Positions 30,908 to 39,286 of a stretch of DNA of 45,230 bases are shown here, piece by piece. Under the pieces are notes generated by a model that had not been told where the DNA came from, ran no database searches, and saw only the letters and a list, made by a program, of their open reading frames with translations. The translations under genes were made by a program, and so were the position numbers. The number at the start of each line of letters is the position of its first letter. Position 1 is the stretch's first letter. Origin of the DNA: a candidate division FCPU426 bacterium (GTDB taxonomy: Bacteria; Oederibacteriota; Muellerivitia; Muellerivitales; Muellerivitaceae); assembly GCA_003152075.1 (NCBI GenBank), contig PLZG01000040.1, positions 1,845-47,074 of the forward strand, given 5' to 3'.

Positions 30908-32290
30908 TCAGGGCGCCTGGTTAAAATCAAAAGCATTGTCTAAATTAGCGGCCTTTCCGTCACGGTCATTCAACGGCTCTACCCCGAACCGGTTCTCGAT
31001 GAACTTGAGGATCGAGGCTGTGGTGTAGGTCGTGTGGTCTACGAAGCCCTTCTTGGCGAAGGGCGAGATCACGACGAAAGGCACCCGGCTGCCCGGTCCC
31101 CAACGATCTCCCTTGGGCGGGGCCACGTGGTCCCATCGGCCCCCGTGCTCGTCATAAGTGATGAGGATGGCGCAATCTTTGCCGTATTTGCTTCCCAATA
31201 TCTTCTCCACCAGCTCAGCCGCGTGCTGCTGGCCCCGCATCACGTCCGCGTCACGGGGATGCTCGTCGTCCAAGGCCGTGAACTTCACGAAGGATACTTG
31301 GGGAAGTCTTCCATCCTTCCCATCCAGGATGGCGTTCAGGTTTTTCTCGTCCTTGAGGTGGATTTTCTTGGCCTTGGTCCCATCAGCGTAATTCTTGAAA
31401 TAAACAAAAGGCTGGTGGTGGGTCGAAAGGTGGCCTGTTTCCTCATCACCCTCCTCCCCCTGTTTCAGGGCCTGGTCCCAACCGCCCGCGTACCAGACCC
31501 AAGTGACCTTCTTTTCGGTAAGCTTGTCCCCGATGGTTGGCATGGTCAAGTTGGGGACGAGTTCGTCCTCCGGGGTCTTGTTCTTGTGGGGATGGTTGAC
31601 CGACTGCAGGGTATTGATGCCGTAGCCGTCCGGCGAGACAGCGCCGTCTTTGCCCGGCAAGGGCATACCGTCCGGGCCTACCTCGGCCACCAGTTTGGCG
31701 GGCGCGTTGGGAAAGGGGGGCGGCGCCATGGCCACGAAAAAGATGTGGTTCAGGTAGGACCCGCCGAAAGCCTCGTGGAAATAGTGGTCGCAAAGGGTGT
31801 ATTGGTGGGCCAGCTTACCCTCCGGAAGATTGGTGGCGTCGAAATAGCTCATGACCAGCCCGCCGTTATTGCTCCCCGCCACGAACTTGTCCATCTTGCC
31901 CCCGTCGATCTGCACCTGTTCTTGGTAATAACGGTGTACCAGGTCCCCGGTGACTCCGGTGATAGGCACGTATTTGGAAAGGTCATAGGGCCCCACCGGC
32001 ATGTCCTTGGGGAACCGGTCGTCCATGACTCTTTTCTTTTTTTCATCCATATTGGGCTGGGGCAGGTTCTTCAGGAGGTTCCCCTTCAGGTCCACCTGGC
32101 TTACCGCAGCCCCGGCATTGTCGATGCCATCGGCTCCCGGAAACTTGCCGTAAAGACCGTCGAAGCTCCAATTCTCCTGGTAAATGACGATGATGTGTTT
32201 GATCTTGCCGTAATCAACCGTCCCCTCGGCCAAAGCCTGGCCGCCGAGCATGCACATGAAGCCAAGACCCATCCAAATGCGACTTCTCAT
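30908..32290 (-). CDS. Secreted phosphoesterase-family protein (acid phosphatase / phospholipase C type)
   Basis: A 460-residue protein with a signal peptide (RIWMGLGFMCMLGGQALA). It is of the PF04185 phosphoesterase family, which includes bacterial acid phosphatases and non-haemolytic phospholipases C. The metal-site motif is KHIIVIYQENWSFDGLYG (about 31-48; the usual ENRSFD reads ENWSFD). The C-terminal metal segment is LITYDEHGGRWDHVAPP (about 374-390), and RVPFVVISPF is conserved after it. Substrate cannot be told. ATG with GGAGGAA. It is followed by the YncE-type gene and preceded by the lipoprotein/TonB genes on the same strand. Confidence 0.9.
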   Translation of the reverse strand: MRSRIWMGLGFMCMLGGQALAEGTVDYGKIKHIIVIYQENWSFDGLYGKFPGADGIDNAGAAVSQVDLKGNLLKNLPQPNMDEKKKRVMDDRFPKDMPVGPYDLSKYVPITGVTGDLVHRYYQEQVQIDGGKMDKFVAGSNNGGLVMSYFDATNLPEGKLAHQYTLCDHYFHEAFGGSYLNHIFFVAMAPPPFPNAPAKLVAEVGPDGMPLPGKDGAVSPDGYGINTLQSVNHPHKNKTPEDELVPNLTMPTIGDKLTEKKVTWVWYAGGWDQALKQGEEGDEETGHLSTHHQPFVYFKNYADGTKAKKIHLKDEKNLNAILDGKDGRLPQVSFVKFTALDDEHPRDADVMRGQQHAAELVEKILGSKYGKDCAILITYDEHGGRWDHVAPPKGDRWGPGSRVPFVVISPFAKKGFVDHTTYTTASILKFIENRFGVEPLNDRDGKAANLDNAFDFNQAP

Positions 32291-32459
32291 AAGTTCCTCC
32301 GATTTTGTTTCTTACGACTCCCGCCACGGGTGGCTCCCCACGGGCAAAGCCCGTGGCACCGCCGAAGTCCAGGCTTCCCCTGCCCAGCCTTCGGCCGGGA
32401 CGCCTCTATTCCCCGGGCATAGCCCGGGGATTGCGATGCGGCGACTTTCAAACAATAAT
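32291..32459. repeat. Intergenic region with two similar perfect hairpins
   Basis: CCACGGGC-AAA-GCCCGTGG (32338-32356) and CCCCGGGC-ATA-GCCCGGGG (32411-32429) each have an 8-bp perfect stem and 3-nt loop. No T-run follows either, so they may be dispersed palindromes rather than terminators of the lipoprotein gene. Confidence 0.65.
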
Positions 32460-33428
32460 TTAATACATGGTTTGCGCGGCGCTCCCCGGGTTCCCCGCCA
32501 CGCCAGGGTTTCCATTGGTATTGCCCGTACCAGCTATCCCCCCAGCGCCTCCGGTCACCGACATGCTTCCGGAACCGATCAAAGGCGAATGGGTCATCAG
32601 CCAGATGATCCCTCCACCACCGCCCCCGCCCCCATCCCCGCCGGTAGACGCGGAGTAGGAGCCGCCCGTTGCTGAGTGGCCGCCACTTCCGCCGCTTCCG
32701 CCGTTGGCCTCAAGCATCCCACCGTTGAATACGATGGTGACCGCCTGCACGTAAATCGTCCCTCCCGCGCCCCCGCCGCCTCCTGTCCCTCCGGGACTCC
32801 CTGTCGCGTTGAATCCAATTAGTCCGGCTTTTCCATTCATACTGATGAAACCATCCAAAGTAGCCGGCCCGGTCAGGACGTTGACTATCAACAGACCGCC
32901 GCCCGGCCCCGCCCCCAAACCGCCTCCGCCGCTTCCCATCAAGGAGGGATTGGTGACCGCGTCATTCGCGGTTCCGGCATCCGATCCGCTTCCGGAATTC
33001 CCTCCCGCCCCGCCGTGTCCGCCGCCGCCGTAGCCCGAGCCCGCCCCCGGCCCCATTTTGCCCGGATAGCCCATCCCATCCCCCATAATGGCGGTCCCCG
33101 TTGGAAGGCTGAAGTAATTCGTTACATCGATAGTGACTGCCCCATTGATAAACAGGGTCTGACCAGCTGAAAAATCAACGGTGGTGTAGGCGTATCCTCC
33201 AGCGTTCAAGGTTGTCGGAGCGTTAATGTTGAAAGGCCCTGGTGTAATGGTGGAGGTCGGGGTAAAGGTCAGGGTCGGAGTGCAGGTATGGCCCAGGGAG
33301 TCCACGCAAGGGGGATTCACAGGGGTTGGGGTGTTGGGGGGCGCGGCGGGGTTGTTATTTCCGGTACAAGACAAACCCATTCCCAACGCCAGGATTAGTC
33401 CAGCAAATAAGCCGAGGATTTTTTTCAT
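32460..33428 (-). CDS. Gly-rich lipoprotein, surface or periplasmic
   Basis: A 322-residue predicted lipoprotein: the signal peptide ends GMGLSC (lipobox, Cys near residue 17). The mature protein begins with Asn/Pro/Thr-rich spacers (TPTPVNPP, TFTPTSTITPG), then strands and long Gly/Ser-rich runs (about 110-320). A beta-helix-like or glycine-loop structure is plausible. The Thr/Pro spacers resemble the linkers of the surface protein at 44557. ATG 33428 preceded by GGAAAGG. It lies directly after tonB. No family recognised. Confidence 0.75.
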   Translation of the reverse strand: MKKILGLFAGLILALGMGLSCTGNNNPAAPPNTPTPVNPPCVDSLGHTCTPTLTFTPTSTITPGPFNINAPTTLNAGGYAYTTVDFSAGQTLFINGAVTIDVTNYFSLPTGTAIMGDGMGYPGKMGPGAGSGYGGGGHGGAGGNSGSGSDAGTANDAVTNPSLMGSGGGGLGAGPGGGLLIVNVLTGPATLDGFISMNGKAGLIGFNATGSPGGTGGGGGAGGTIYVQAVTIVFNGGMLEANGGSGGSGGHSATGGSYSASTGGDGGGGGGGGIIWLMTHSPLIGSGSMSVTGGAGGIAGTGNTNGNPGVAGNPGSAAQTMY

Positions 33429-33464
33429 GGTATGCCCAACCTTTCCATCGGAAAACATATCCTT

Positions 33465-34025
33465 TTAATCAAGCTTGAAATTGATCGGCACCCTCACCCT
33501 GCAATTGATCGGCGAACCCGATTTGTCCAAGGCGGGCCGGAATTTCGCGTCCTTTAATTTATCCAGAACTACCTGGTTGAAAGCGGGGTCGGCGCCCTGA
33601 ATGATGCTGACCCCCCTCACTTCCCCTGCCACGTTGATGAGCATTTCCACGATGACCCGGCCCTCCTTTTTCTGCTTCCTCATCTCCATGGGATAATCTT
33701 CTTCCTCAATCAGGCCGCTTTGCCAGGAAGGCAGGCGGCTGACCGATGCGGCGGAGGGTTCGGGTGTGGGCGTGGATTCCACGGGCACCGGAGGAGCCTT
33801 GCCTTTTTTCGCCAGGATCCAAGGCTCGGGCGGGGTCACGGGCCTGGTTTCCAGGGTCAAAAGGGGGGCATTGGTCATGTCCAGATTCGCCCTAAATTCC
33901 GCGTGGGCCTCCTCCCAGGCGATGATCCCCACCGCGATCCCGAAAAGGGTGAGATGAAAGATCGTGGAGATTGCCATCCCACCGGGAAGACGGTCCGGCC
34001 GAAGGGCTTTGGGAAATGCCGCCAT
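33465..34025 (-). CDS. tonB: TonB-family energy transducer
   Basis: A 186-residue protein: one N-terminal membrane span (about 17-37), a Pro/Lys periplasmic linker (VTPPEPWILAKKGKAPPVPVES, in pieces) and a C-terminal TonB domain with the conserved pattern EGRVIVEMLINVAGEVRGV, ending in PINFKL. It carries proton-motive energy to outer-membrane TonB-dependent receptors. Its ATG overlaps the exbD stop (TAATG), so the genes are coupled. Confidence 0.9.
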   Translation of the reverse strand: MAAFPKALRPDRLPGGMAISTIFHLTLFGIAVGIIAWEEAHAEFRANLDMTNAPLLTLETRPVTPPEPWILAKKGKAPPVPVESTPTPEPSAASVSRLPSWQSGLIEEEDYPMEMRKQKKEGRVIVEMLINVAGEVRGVSIIQGADPAFNQVVLDKLKDAKFRPALDKSGSPINCRVRVPINFKLD

Positions 34026-34426
34026 TATTTCCGGTCCATGGCCAAGGCCACCTTCATCACCCCGCCCAATTTAACGGCGTCCAATACCACCGCCAAACGC
34101 TCATAGGGGACCGATTTGTCCGCCTTGATGATGATTCTCACGTTGGGGTCGCTGCTGACTTCCGCCGCCATTTGCTTTTGAAGGGCTTCCGGGTTTGTAT
34201 CCAGTTGGTTGAATTTGAGCTCTCCCTTCGCCCCCATGGTAACCACCATGGCCGGATGGGGGGCCTTTTCCTCCTTGACCACCTTGGGCAGGTTCACCTG
34301 AAGGGCCTGCTCGCTGATGAAAGTGGCCGTCACCATGAAGATAATGAGAAGCACCAGCGTAATATCCACTAGCGGCGTGACATTGATGCCGGTGACGAGG
34401 TTTCGGTCGCTGGATCCCGGGATCAT
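34025..34426 (-). CDS. exbD: ExbD/TolR-family protein
   Basis: A 133-residue protein with one membrane span near the N-terminus whose start, PLVDITLVLLIIFMV (residues about 18-32), carries the conserved Asp used in proton transport by ExbD/TolR. A periplasmic domain (about 40-133) follows. ATG at 34426 overlaps the exbB stop as TGATG and has an AAGGGG SD; a GTG one codon upstream is equivalent. Confidence 0.92.
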   Translation of the reverse strand: MIPGSSDRNLVTGINVTPLVDITLVLLIIFMVTATFISEQALQVNLPKVVKEEKAPHPAMVVTMGAKGELKFNQLDTNPEALQKQMAAEVSSDPNVRIIIKADKSVPYERLAVVLDAVKLGGVMKVALAMDRK

Positions 34427-35052
34427 CACCGCCCCTTTTCTTGTTTGAGATAGGCCAGCAGGACGCGGGAAAGGCTGTCGGTGTAGGTCTGGATCTCGCC
34501 TAAGCGGGTCAGAAAAAAGTTATTGGCCACGACCGCGGGGATGGCCACCAGGATGCCGAAGGCCGTGGCGATCAAGGCGCTGGAAATTCCCGCCATGACC
34601 ACCGAAACGCCGCTTTGGCCCGTCATACCCAGGTCGTTGAAGGCCTTGATGACACCCAGGACCGTGCCGAAAAGCCCCACGAATGGTGCGTTATTGCCGA
34701 GGGTCCCCAGGATGATGAGGTACCTTTCCAGTTCCAGCTTCTCCCGCAGCCAATGGGACACCATGACTTCCTCCACCGCCGCGGGTCCCTTGGAAAAACT
34801 CCTCAAACCGGCCAGAACCACCCGGGCCTCGACCCTTCGGCTCTTCTCGGCCAGGGCAACGGCTCCCGGAACATCCTTTTTTTCCAGGCAGGCCGCGAGT
34901 CCATCCATCAGTTTGGAGAGATCGCCCTTGTTCCTGGAGAAGACCACCATGCGTTCGATCATGACCCCGATGGATACCACGCTGGCCAGAATCAAAAGAC
35001 CGATTACCCAAGTGTCGCCCACCAAGGCCAGATGCATGAAAATCGAGTTCAT
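34426..35052 (-). CDS. exbB: ExbB/TolQ-family proton channel
   Basis: A 208-residue membrane protein with three predicted spans and the conserved segment LGTLGNNAPFVGLFGTVLGVIKAF (about 110-133, in parts), plus GISSALIATAFGILVAIPAVVANN, both hallmarks of the MotA/TolQ/ExbB family. It forms the proton channel that energises TonB. ATG with AAAGGA. First of exbB-exbD-tonB, all overlapping by one or a few bases. The intergenic region upstream contains a MITE-like element, and the TonB-dependent receptor gene lies beyond it. Confidence 0.92.
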   Translation of the reverse strand: MNSIFMHLALVGDTWVIGLLILASVVSIGVMIERMVVFSRNKGDLSKLMDGLAACLEKKDVPGAVALAEKSRRVEARVVLAGLRSFSKGPAAVEEVMVSHWLREKLELERYLIILGTLGNNAPFVGLFGTVLGVIKAFNDLGMTGQSGVSVVMAGISSALIATAFGILVAIPAVVANNFFLTRLGEIQTYTDSLSRVLLAYLKQEKGR

Positions 35053-35085
35053 TTAATGAATCCTTTGTAAAAAATATTTAATTGC

Positions 35086-35276
35086 TGTCATTGCGAGGAA
35101 CGAATTTTGTGACGAAGCAACCTAAGTTCATGGGTTGTGTGCACCGCAAAAGACTTATTTTAACTGGGGTTGTACTTGGCACTTTGTGCCAAGCATGGTT
35201 GGCCTGAAATTCAGGCCAACTACTTCAAGCCTGTCGTGAACGTCCGCCTATCCGGCGGCCACTCCTCGCAATGACA
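35086..35276. repeat. MITE-like element R2, diverged copy with nested palindromes
   Basis: It begins TGTCATTGCGAGGA and ends with its complement, TCCTCGCAATGACA. Inside are two perfect hairpins: CTTGGCAC-TTT-GTGCCAAG (35175-35193) and GTTGGCCTGAA with TTCAGGCCAAC (35198-35220). The ends match the copies at 39991 and 43423. Confidence 0.7.
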
Positions 35277-35400
35277 CCTATAAAGTTTCTTAAAAACAAT
35301 GAAACGGCCCAAACCCGGCTCAGGATTCCGGTCCCTGATTCCGAAATCCTGTTTGAGCGCCGGGCTAGACCTGGAATTTAGTACTGCCTCAACCCGAGAA

Positions 35401-35437
35401 ACCCTGCCCCTCTCCCTTGACGGGAGAGGGGCAGGGT
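35401..35437. terminator. 16-bp perfect hairpin after the receptor gene
   Basis: ACCCTGCCCCTCTCCC pairs perfectly with GGGAGAGGGGCAGGGT around TTGAC, 21 nt past the receptor's stop codon. A clear stem without a U-run on either strand; such CCCTCTCCC hairpins are also dispersed repeats in many genomes. Confidence 0.6.
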
Positions 35438-35457
35438 GAGGGTGAAAGAGACGTCTC

Positions 35458-38166
35458 TTAAAAGTCGACGATCACGCCCCCATCAAAGGAAGGCCCGTAA
35501 AACTCGTTCTGGATCGGGTGTTCGACCACGCCCCAGTAATAACGGAGGTTCGCGTTGTTCAGGTTGTTCCCGTCGGCGTAGATCTTGAAGTCCTTGGTGA
35601 AGGCGTACTGGGCCTTCGCGTTGATCTGGAAAAAATCGTCGCGGTAAATGTTTGGGGAATTGTCCACAGCCGGGTCCCCGACCACCATCAGGTTTTTGCC
35701 GGTGAAGTTGCCCGCGACGTCAAAAGTAAACCCGCCTTGCTTATAAAAGATGCCGGTTTCCCAGATGAGATCCGATTGGAAGGGCAGTTCACCGTAGATG
35801 CCCGACGCGATCTGTCCCTGGGAAGCCATAAAGGAAATGGATCCCCGGAACCCGAGCCCGCCGAGTAGGCCGCCCAGTGAGGCGTATTGCTGCTGGTACT
35901 GGAATTCCGCGCCGTAGATACCGGAGGTGGGAATGTTAGTATAGTTCAAGGAGTCGGTTACACCGCCGGAGCCAACTCCGCCGGGGCCATCCACCCTTGA
36001 GTAATTGAGCGCGATATAGTTACTGATGTCCTTGAGGAAAAAATCGCAGGCCAGGATGGCTCCCTTTTGCGGATAGAGCTCGAATGAGAAGTCGATATTG
36101 TTGGAGATGATCGGCTTCAGGTTCGGGTTTCCGAAGGTTTGCTGAACGAGCCCATTGTTAGCCTGTGCCGAGAGGGCCTGCCCCAAGCTGAATGAAGGGA
36201 TGTACTGGCTCTGGGTCGGACGGGCGATGGTCTGGGAATAGTTCATCCGGGTGATGACGTCGGGATTGAACGTATACTTGAATCCCAGGCTCGGCAGGAC
36301 ATTGGAATAGTCAATGGTTCCCGTTTCAGCGATAGGGGAGGCCAATTCATTACTCGTATCCGGATCTCCGTTGGCGAGTAATTGGTAAGCCTGGTACCAA
36401 TTGTATTGGATATGCGTGACTTCAAGCCGGGCTCCGGTCATGACCTCCATGGGGCCGCTTTTGAGGGTGTACATGGCATAACCCGCGTAGACATCCTCCC
36501 AGTTGGTATAGTCGCCCCCCTTGTCCCCGTTTGGATCGGCTTGGATAAAGGCCCCCTCGTACTGGTTCGAGTTGTTATTGAGCAGGTTGTTCGTCGTGTT
36601 GAAATCCGGCATGGGTCCCGTGCTGTAAAGGCCGTTATAGTAGGTATAACTAGCGGGATTTAACTGGCTTAGCGGCAAGGGCGTGCCTCCTGTCGCCACG
36701 CTGAAGTTTGTTTGGGTATAGGTGGAATATTCCATCCGCATGGCCGCGCCGAATTTAACCGTACTGGCATCGCCGCCCCCGAGGGGTATATCGAACAGGC
36801 CGTCCGCCTTCCCGCCATAGGCGGCCACTTGGTAAGAGGTCGTGCTGTTATTCGATTTGTTAGGGACGAGCAGGAAATTAGCCGCATTGGTATCCGTTCC
36901 ATTCAGGCCGTTGAAATTGAAAGACGGGCTACTCCCGCTATTCGTATTGTTCTTATATGTCAACGTGCCTGCCACGGAATTATCTTGGAAACGATAATTG
37001 TAGTTAAAGGGCACATTATCGTCCGCATAGGCGAAGGTGGCCTTATAGTCCAGGATGAAGCCGCCGAGGTTGTTTTGCCCTCCCAATTCCGCGGCCAAGT
37101 CCCGGAACTGCGTTAATTCATCGGTGAAAGTTTTCCGGACAAAGGTCCCGGAGTTTGTGGCATTAATCGTAATGGTTCCGTCGGAAGCCACGCTGGAACC
37201 GTTCGCCGCAAGGGCATCAATGTTGCGATATTCCGTGTGCATTGCCGGATTGCGGTACTCGTCGTAACCGGCGTAAAACAAATTGGCGTAGAGCTTGTTG
37301 TCCTTATCCAGGTCGAGGTTGATATTCGTCCCGACACCGGCCCGGTCCCTTTCATAGTCGTAATACCGGAATTGGTAATCCGCGACGGAATTGGGAACTA
37401 AAGGGGCAGGAGTCTGGCCGGGGTCGCTGATGTCGTCCTCCAGGTCGTCGATCCCGAACCTGCTGTACTGATACCCACCCGTGACGAGGATCCCCAGTTT
37501 GGATTCTCCCCCGAGGTCCAATGTGTTGGCCCAGGTCAATTGGCCCCTAGCGCCGGGCTGGCTGCGTTCCGGGAAATATTCCCCTTCGGCCTGGAGTTCG
37601 AAAAGGCCGCCCGGATAATCCTTGGCGCTCTTGGGAACGAGGTTCATCTGGCCACCGATCCCCTGGCCGTCCATGTCCGGCAGGATCGTCTTGGAGAGCG
37701 CAAACTCGCCGAACAAGCCGGCCGGGATGGCGTCCAGGTCCACCGACCTGCCCGCCTTATCATAGGACGGGATGATCGCGTCATTGAAAGTAAGGATGTC
37801 GAAGTCCGGATCCGTTCCCCGGATCGAGAGATAGCGGGCTTCGCTGGTGTCATGAGAGAGTCCGACCCCGGGCAACTGCTCGGCCCCCTGGGCCACACTC
37901 TTGGCCGGCGTCTGGTTGATCTGGTCCTGGGAAAGGATGTTCACCTTGTTGAGGGAATCGTGCATCTGGTCGAAGGCGGCGGCCTGGTCGACGCCCTTAG
38001 CCTTCACCGTGACTTCGGGGAGCTCAGAAACTCCCGTCGCAATGGCCGACGATGTATTGCCTTGGCCTTCCACCATATCGGCCTTCGCCTCGCGGGAGAG
38101 AATTGAAAAGATGGAGAACAACACCAGCGCCAAAAGCCCGAAACCACGATTCTGATTGATCCGCAT
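35458..38166 (-). CDS. TonB-dependent outer-membrane receptor
   Basis: A 902-residue protein: a signal peptide (GFGLLALVLFSIFSILSREAKA, in outline), a TonB-box-like stretch (ELPEVTVKAKG), a plug domain (about 60-190; LPGVGLSHDTSEARYLSIRG and FNDAIIPSYD) and a large barrel ending FDGGVIVDF. The plug wording (GxDPDFD, then LDAIPAGL, ALSKTILPDMDGQGIGG) resembles the TonB-Xanth-Caul subfamily of organic-nutrient transporters. The ligand is unknown; neighbouring phosphatases suggest an organophosphate (inference). ATG 38166 has AAAGGAAG. ExbB-ExbD-TonB follow on the same strand. Confidence 0.92.
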   Translation of the reverse strand: MRINQNRGFGLLALVLFSIFSILSREAKADMVEGQGNTSSAIATGVSELPEVTVKAKGVDQAAAFDQMHDSLNKVNILSQDQINQTPAKSVAQGAEQLPGVGLSHDTSEARYLSIRGTDPDFDILTFNDAIIPSYDKAGRSVDLDAIPAGLFGEFALSKTILPDMDGQGIGGQMNLVPKSAKDYPGGLFELQAEGEYFPERSQPGARGQLTWANTLDLGGESKLGILVTGGYQYSRFGIDDLEDDISDPGQTPAPLVPNSVADYQFRYYDYERDRAGVGTNINLDLDKDNKLYANLFYAGYDEYRNPAMHTEYRNIDALAANGSSVASDGTITINATNSGTFVRKTFTDELTQFRDLAAELGGQNNLGGFILDYKATFAYADDNVPFNYNYRFQDNSVAGTLTYKNNTNSGSSPSFNFNGLNGTDTNAANFLLVPNKSNNSTTSYQVAAYGGKADGLFDIPLGGGDASTVKFGAAMRMEYSTYTQTNFSVATGGTPLPLSQLNPASYTYYNGLYSTGPMPDFNTTNNLLNNNSNQYEGAFIQADPNGDKGGDYTNWEDVYAGYAMYTLKSGPMEVMTGARLEVTHIQYNWYQAYQLLANGDPDTSNELASPIAETGTIDYSNVLPSLGFKYTFNPDVITRMNYSQTIARPTQSQYIPSFSLGQALSAQANNGLVQQTFGNPNLKPIISNNIDFSFELYPQKGAILACDFFLKDISNYIALNYSRVDGPGGVGSGGVTDSLNYTNIPTSGIYGAEFQYQQQYASLGGLLGGLGFRGSISFMASQGQIASGIYGELPFQSDLIWETGIFYKQGGFTFDVAGNFTGKNLMVVGDPAVDNSPNIYRDDFFQINAKAQYAFTKDFKIYADGNNLNNANLRYYWGVVEHPIQNEFYGPSFDGGVIVDF

Positions 38167-38533
38167 TGGTACTTCCTTTCTCGATGACGATGTTGGGTAT
38201 TGGTCCACGAAATTCCATGGGTAGACATTGAGTTAACAAAACTACTTCCACTTGTTAAAGCGCGAAAACTTTAGGCGCGTGAAGTTTTTTTCTTGTGTCG
38301 GGGGAGTTAATTGAAAGTTAAATGGTTGCGGAAAAAGCATTTGGAAGTTAAACGCAAAACAGTTGTTTCGAAAAAAATTTACCCGAAAGTTTCATTGCGC
38401 CGTAACTTTATTTAAAAGTCCCTGTTCCATTGCCGTCAGTCATTTGGGAAATTCTTTTTTACCTACCCTTTACACGGATGAAATCAAAACGGTCTTAAAA
38501 AAAGTTATACAGTCCCAAATCCAAGGAGGCTCT
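38167..38533. other. Divergent intergenic region between receptor and acid phosphatase
   Basis: 366 nt. It contains the Pho-box-like TTAACT repeat (38305-38321), a further lone AGTTAA at 38346-38351, and a fragment of R1 (38420-38439, CCCTGTTCCATTGCCGTCAG). No gene supported. Confidence 0.5.
38305..38321 (-). promoter_or_regulatory. Pho-box-like repeat before the TonB-dependent receptor
   Basis: On the minus strand TTAACT-TTCAA-TTAACT is a perfect direct repeat with 11-bp period. The last base differs from the TTAACA of the other sites. It lies 139 nt before the receptor start; no good -10 is found at the 21-nt distance. Confidence 0.45.
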
Positions 38534-39232
38534 ATGGCCAAGCGAATCGCCCTTTTCCTACTGTTCTTGACTCTGATGACGGCGGGCAATTTCCCGGCGG
38601 AGGCAAAGAAAGGCCACAAGGGAACTCCCCTTTTCGACCTGACCCTATTCCTGGCCCCTCCCCCGGCCCAGGATTCTGACGAGACCAAGGCCGAGCTGGC
38701 AGAGATACTCCAGGTCCAAAAATCTCGGACACCGCAAATGGTCGCGGCCGCCCAAGCCGACGCGGAGGAGACCGGTTTTAACTTCGCCGACGTCCTGGGG
38801 GGTGATTTCAACGCGGAGAAACTGCCCTTGACCGCCGCCCTCCTCGCCAAAGTGCACGAGGCCGAGGGGGACCTGACCGACCCGGCTAAGGATTACTACC
38901 ACCGGCCCCGGCCCTATGATTTCGACAGCCGGGTGGAGCCCTGCGTGAAGGAGTCGAAGAGTTTCTCCTACCCCAGCGGCCACGCCACCGGCGGCACGGC
39001 CATGGCGGCGATCCTGGCCCACATGGTTCCGGAAAAAAAGGACGCCCTCCTGGCGAGGGGCCTGGCTTACTCAGAAAAAAGGGTCGTGGGCGGGGCCCAT
39101 TACCGCAGTGACATCGTGGCGGGCCAGAGGGCCGGGGTACTCCTGGCGGCCGGGCTATTGAGGCGGGCGGATTTCAAGAAAGACTATGAAAAGGCCCGGG
39201 CCGAGCTGAGGGGTGTTTTGGGATTAAAGTAA
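38534..39232 (+). CDS. Secreted class A acid phosphatase (PhoN-like, PAP2 fold)
   Basis: A 232-residue protein with a signal peptide (RIALFLLFLTLMTAGNFPAEA, in outline). It has the three phosphatase motifs of class A non-specific acid phosphatases: a Lys then YYHRPRPYDF (about 119-130), SYPSGHATGG (about 145-154) and KRVVGGAHYRSD (about 182-193), where the usual Ser-Arg of motif 3 reads Lys-Arg. These enzymes dephosphorylate a wide range of esters in the periplasm. ATG 38534 has AAGGAGG; the longer frame from 38363 lacks an SD and runs through the R1 fragment. It is divergent from the TonB-dependent receptor. Confidence 0.9.
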   Translation: MAKRIALFLLFLTLMTAGNFPAEAKKGHKGTPLFDLTLFLAPPPAQDSDETKAELAEILQVQKSRTPQMVAAAQADAEETGFNFADVLGGDFNAEKLPLTAALLAKVHEAEGDLTDPAKDYYHRPRPYDFDSRVEPCVKESKSFSYPSGHATGGTAMAAILAHMVPEKKDALLARGLAYSEKRVVGGAHYRSDIVAGQRAGVLLAAGLLRRADFKKDYEKARAELRGVLGLK

Positions 39233-39268
39233 AAAGGCTTTGACTTGATTTTGGTCTGATAAACCCCA

Positions 39269-39282
39269 GGGGCTATGGCCCC
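39269..39282. terminator. Small hairpin between phosphatase and toxin genes
   Basis: GGGGC pairs with GCCCC around TATG, between the convergent acid phosphatase and toxin genes. The T-rich tract is weak on both sides. Confidence 0.35.
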
Positions 39283-39286
39283 GTTA

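Larger units (their letters stand above)
35053..35457. other. Intergenic region between the receptor and exbB
   Basis: 405 nt made almost wholly of palindromic elements: the diverged MITE (35086-35276), an imperfect hairpin near 35314-35365 (CCCGGCTCA with TGAGCGCCGGG) and the 16-bp hairpin at 35401-35437. A promoter for exbB must lie within or beside these, or the genes depend on read-through. Confidence 0.5.

Noticed and set aside
31034-32422. 462-aa plus-strand frame
   Set aside because: Long antisense frame caused by high GC at third positions of the phosphoesterase gene; the sense frame has a signal peptide and family motifs.
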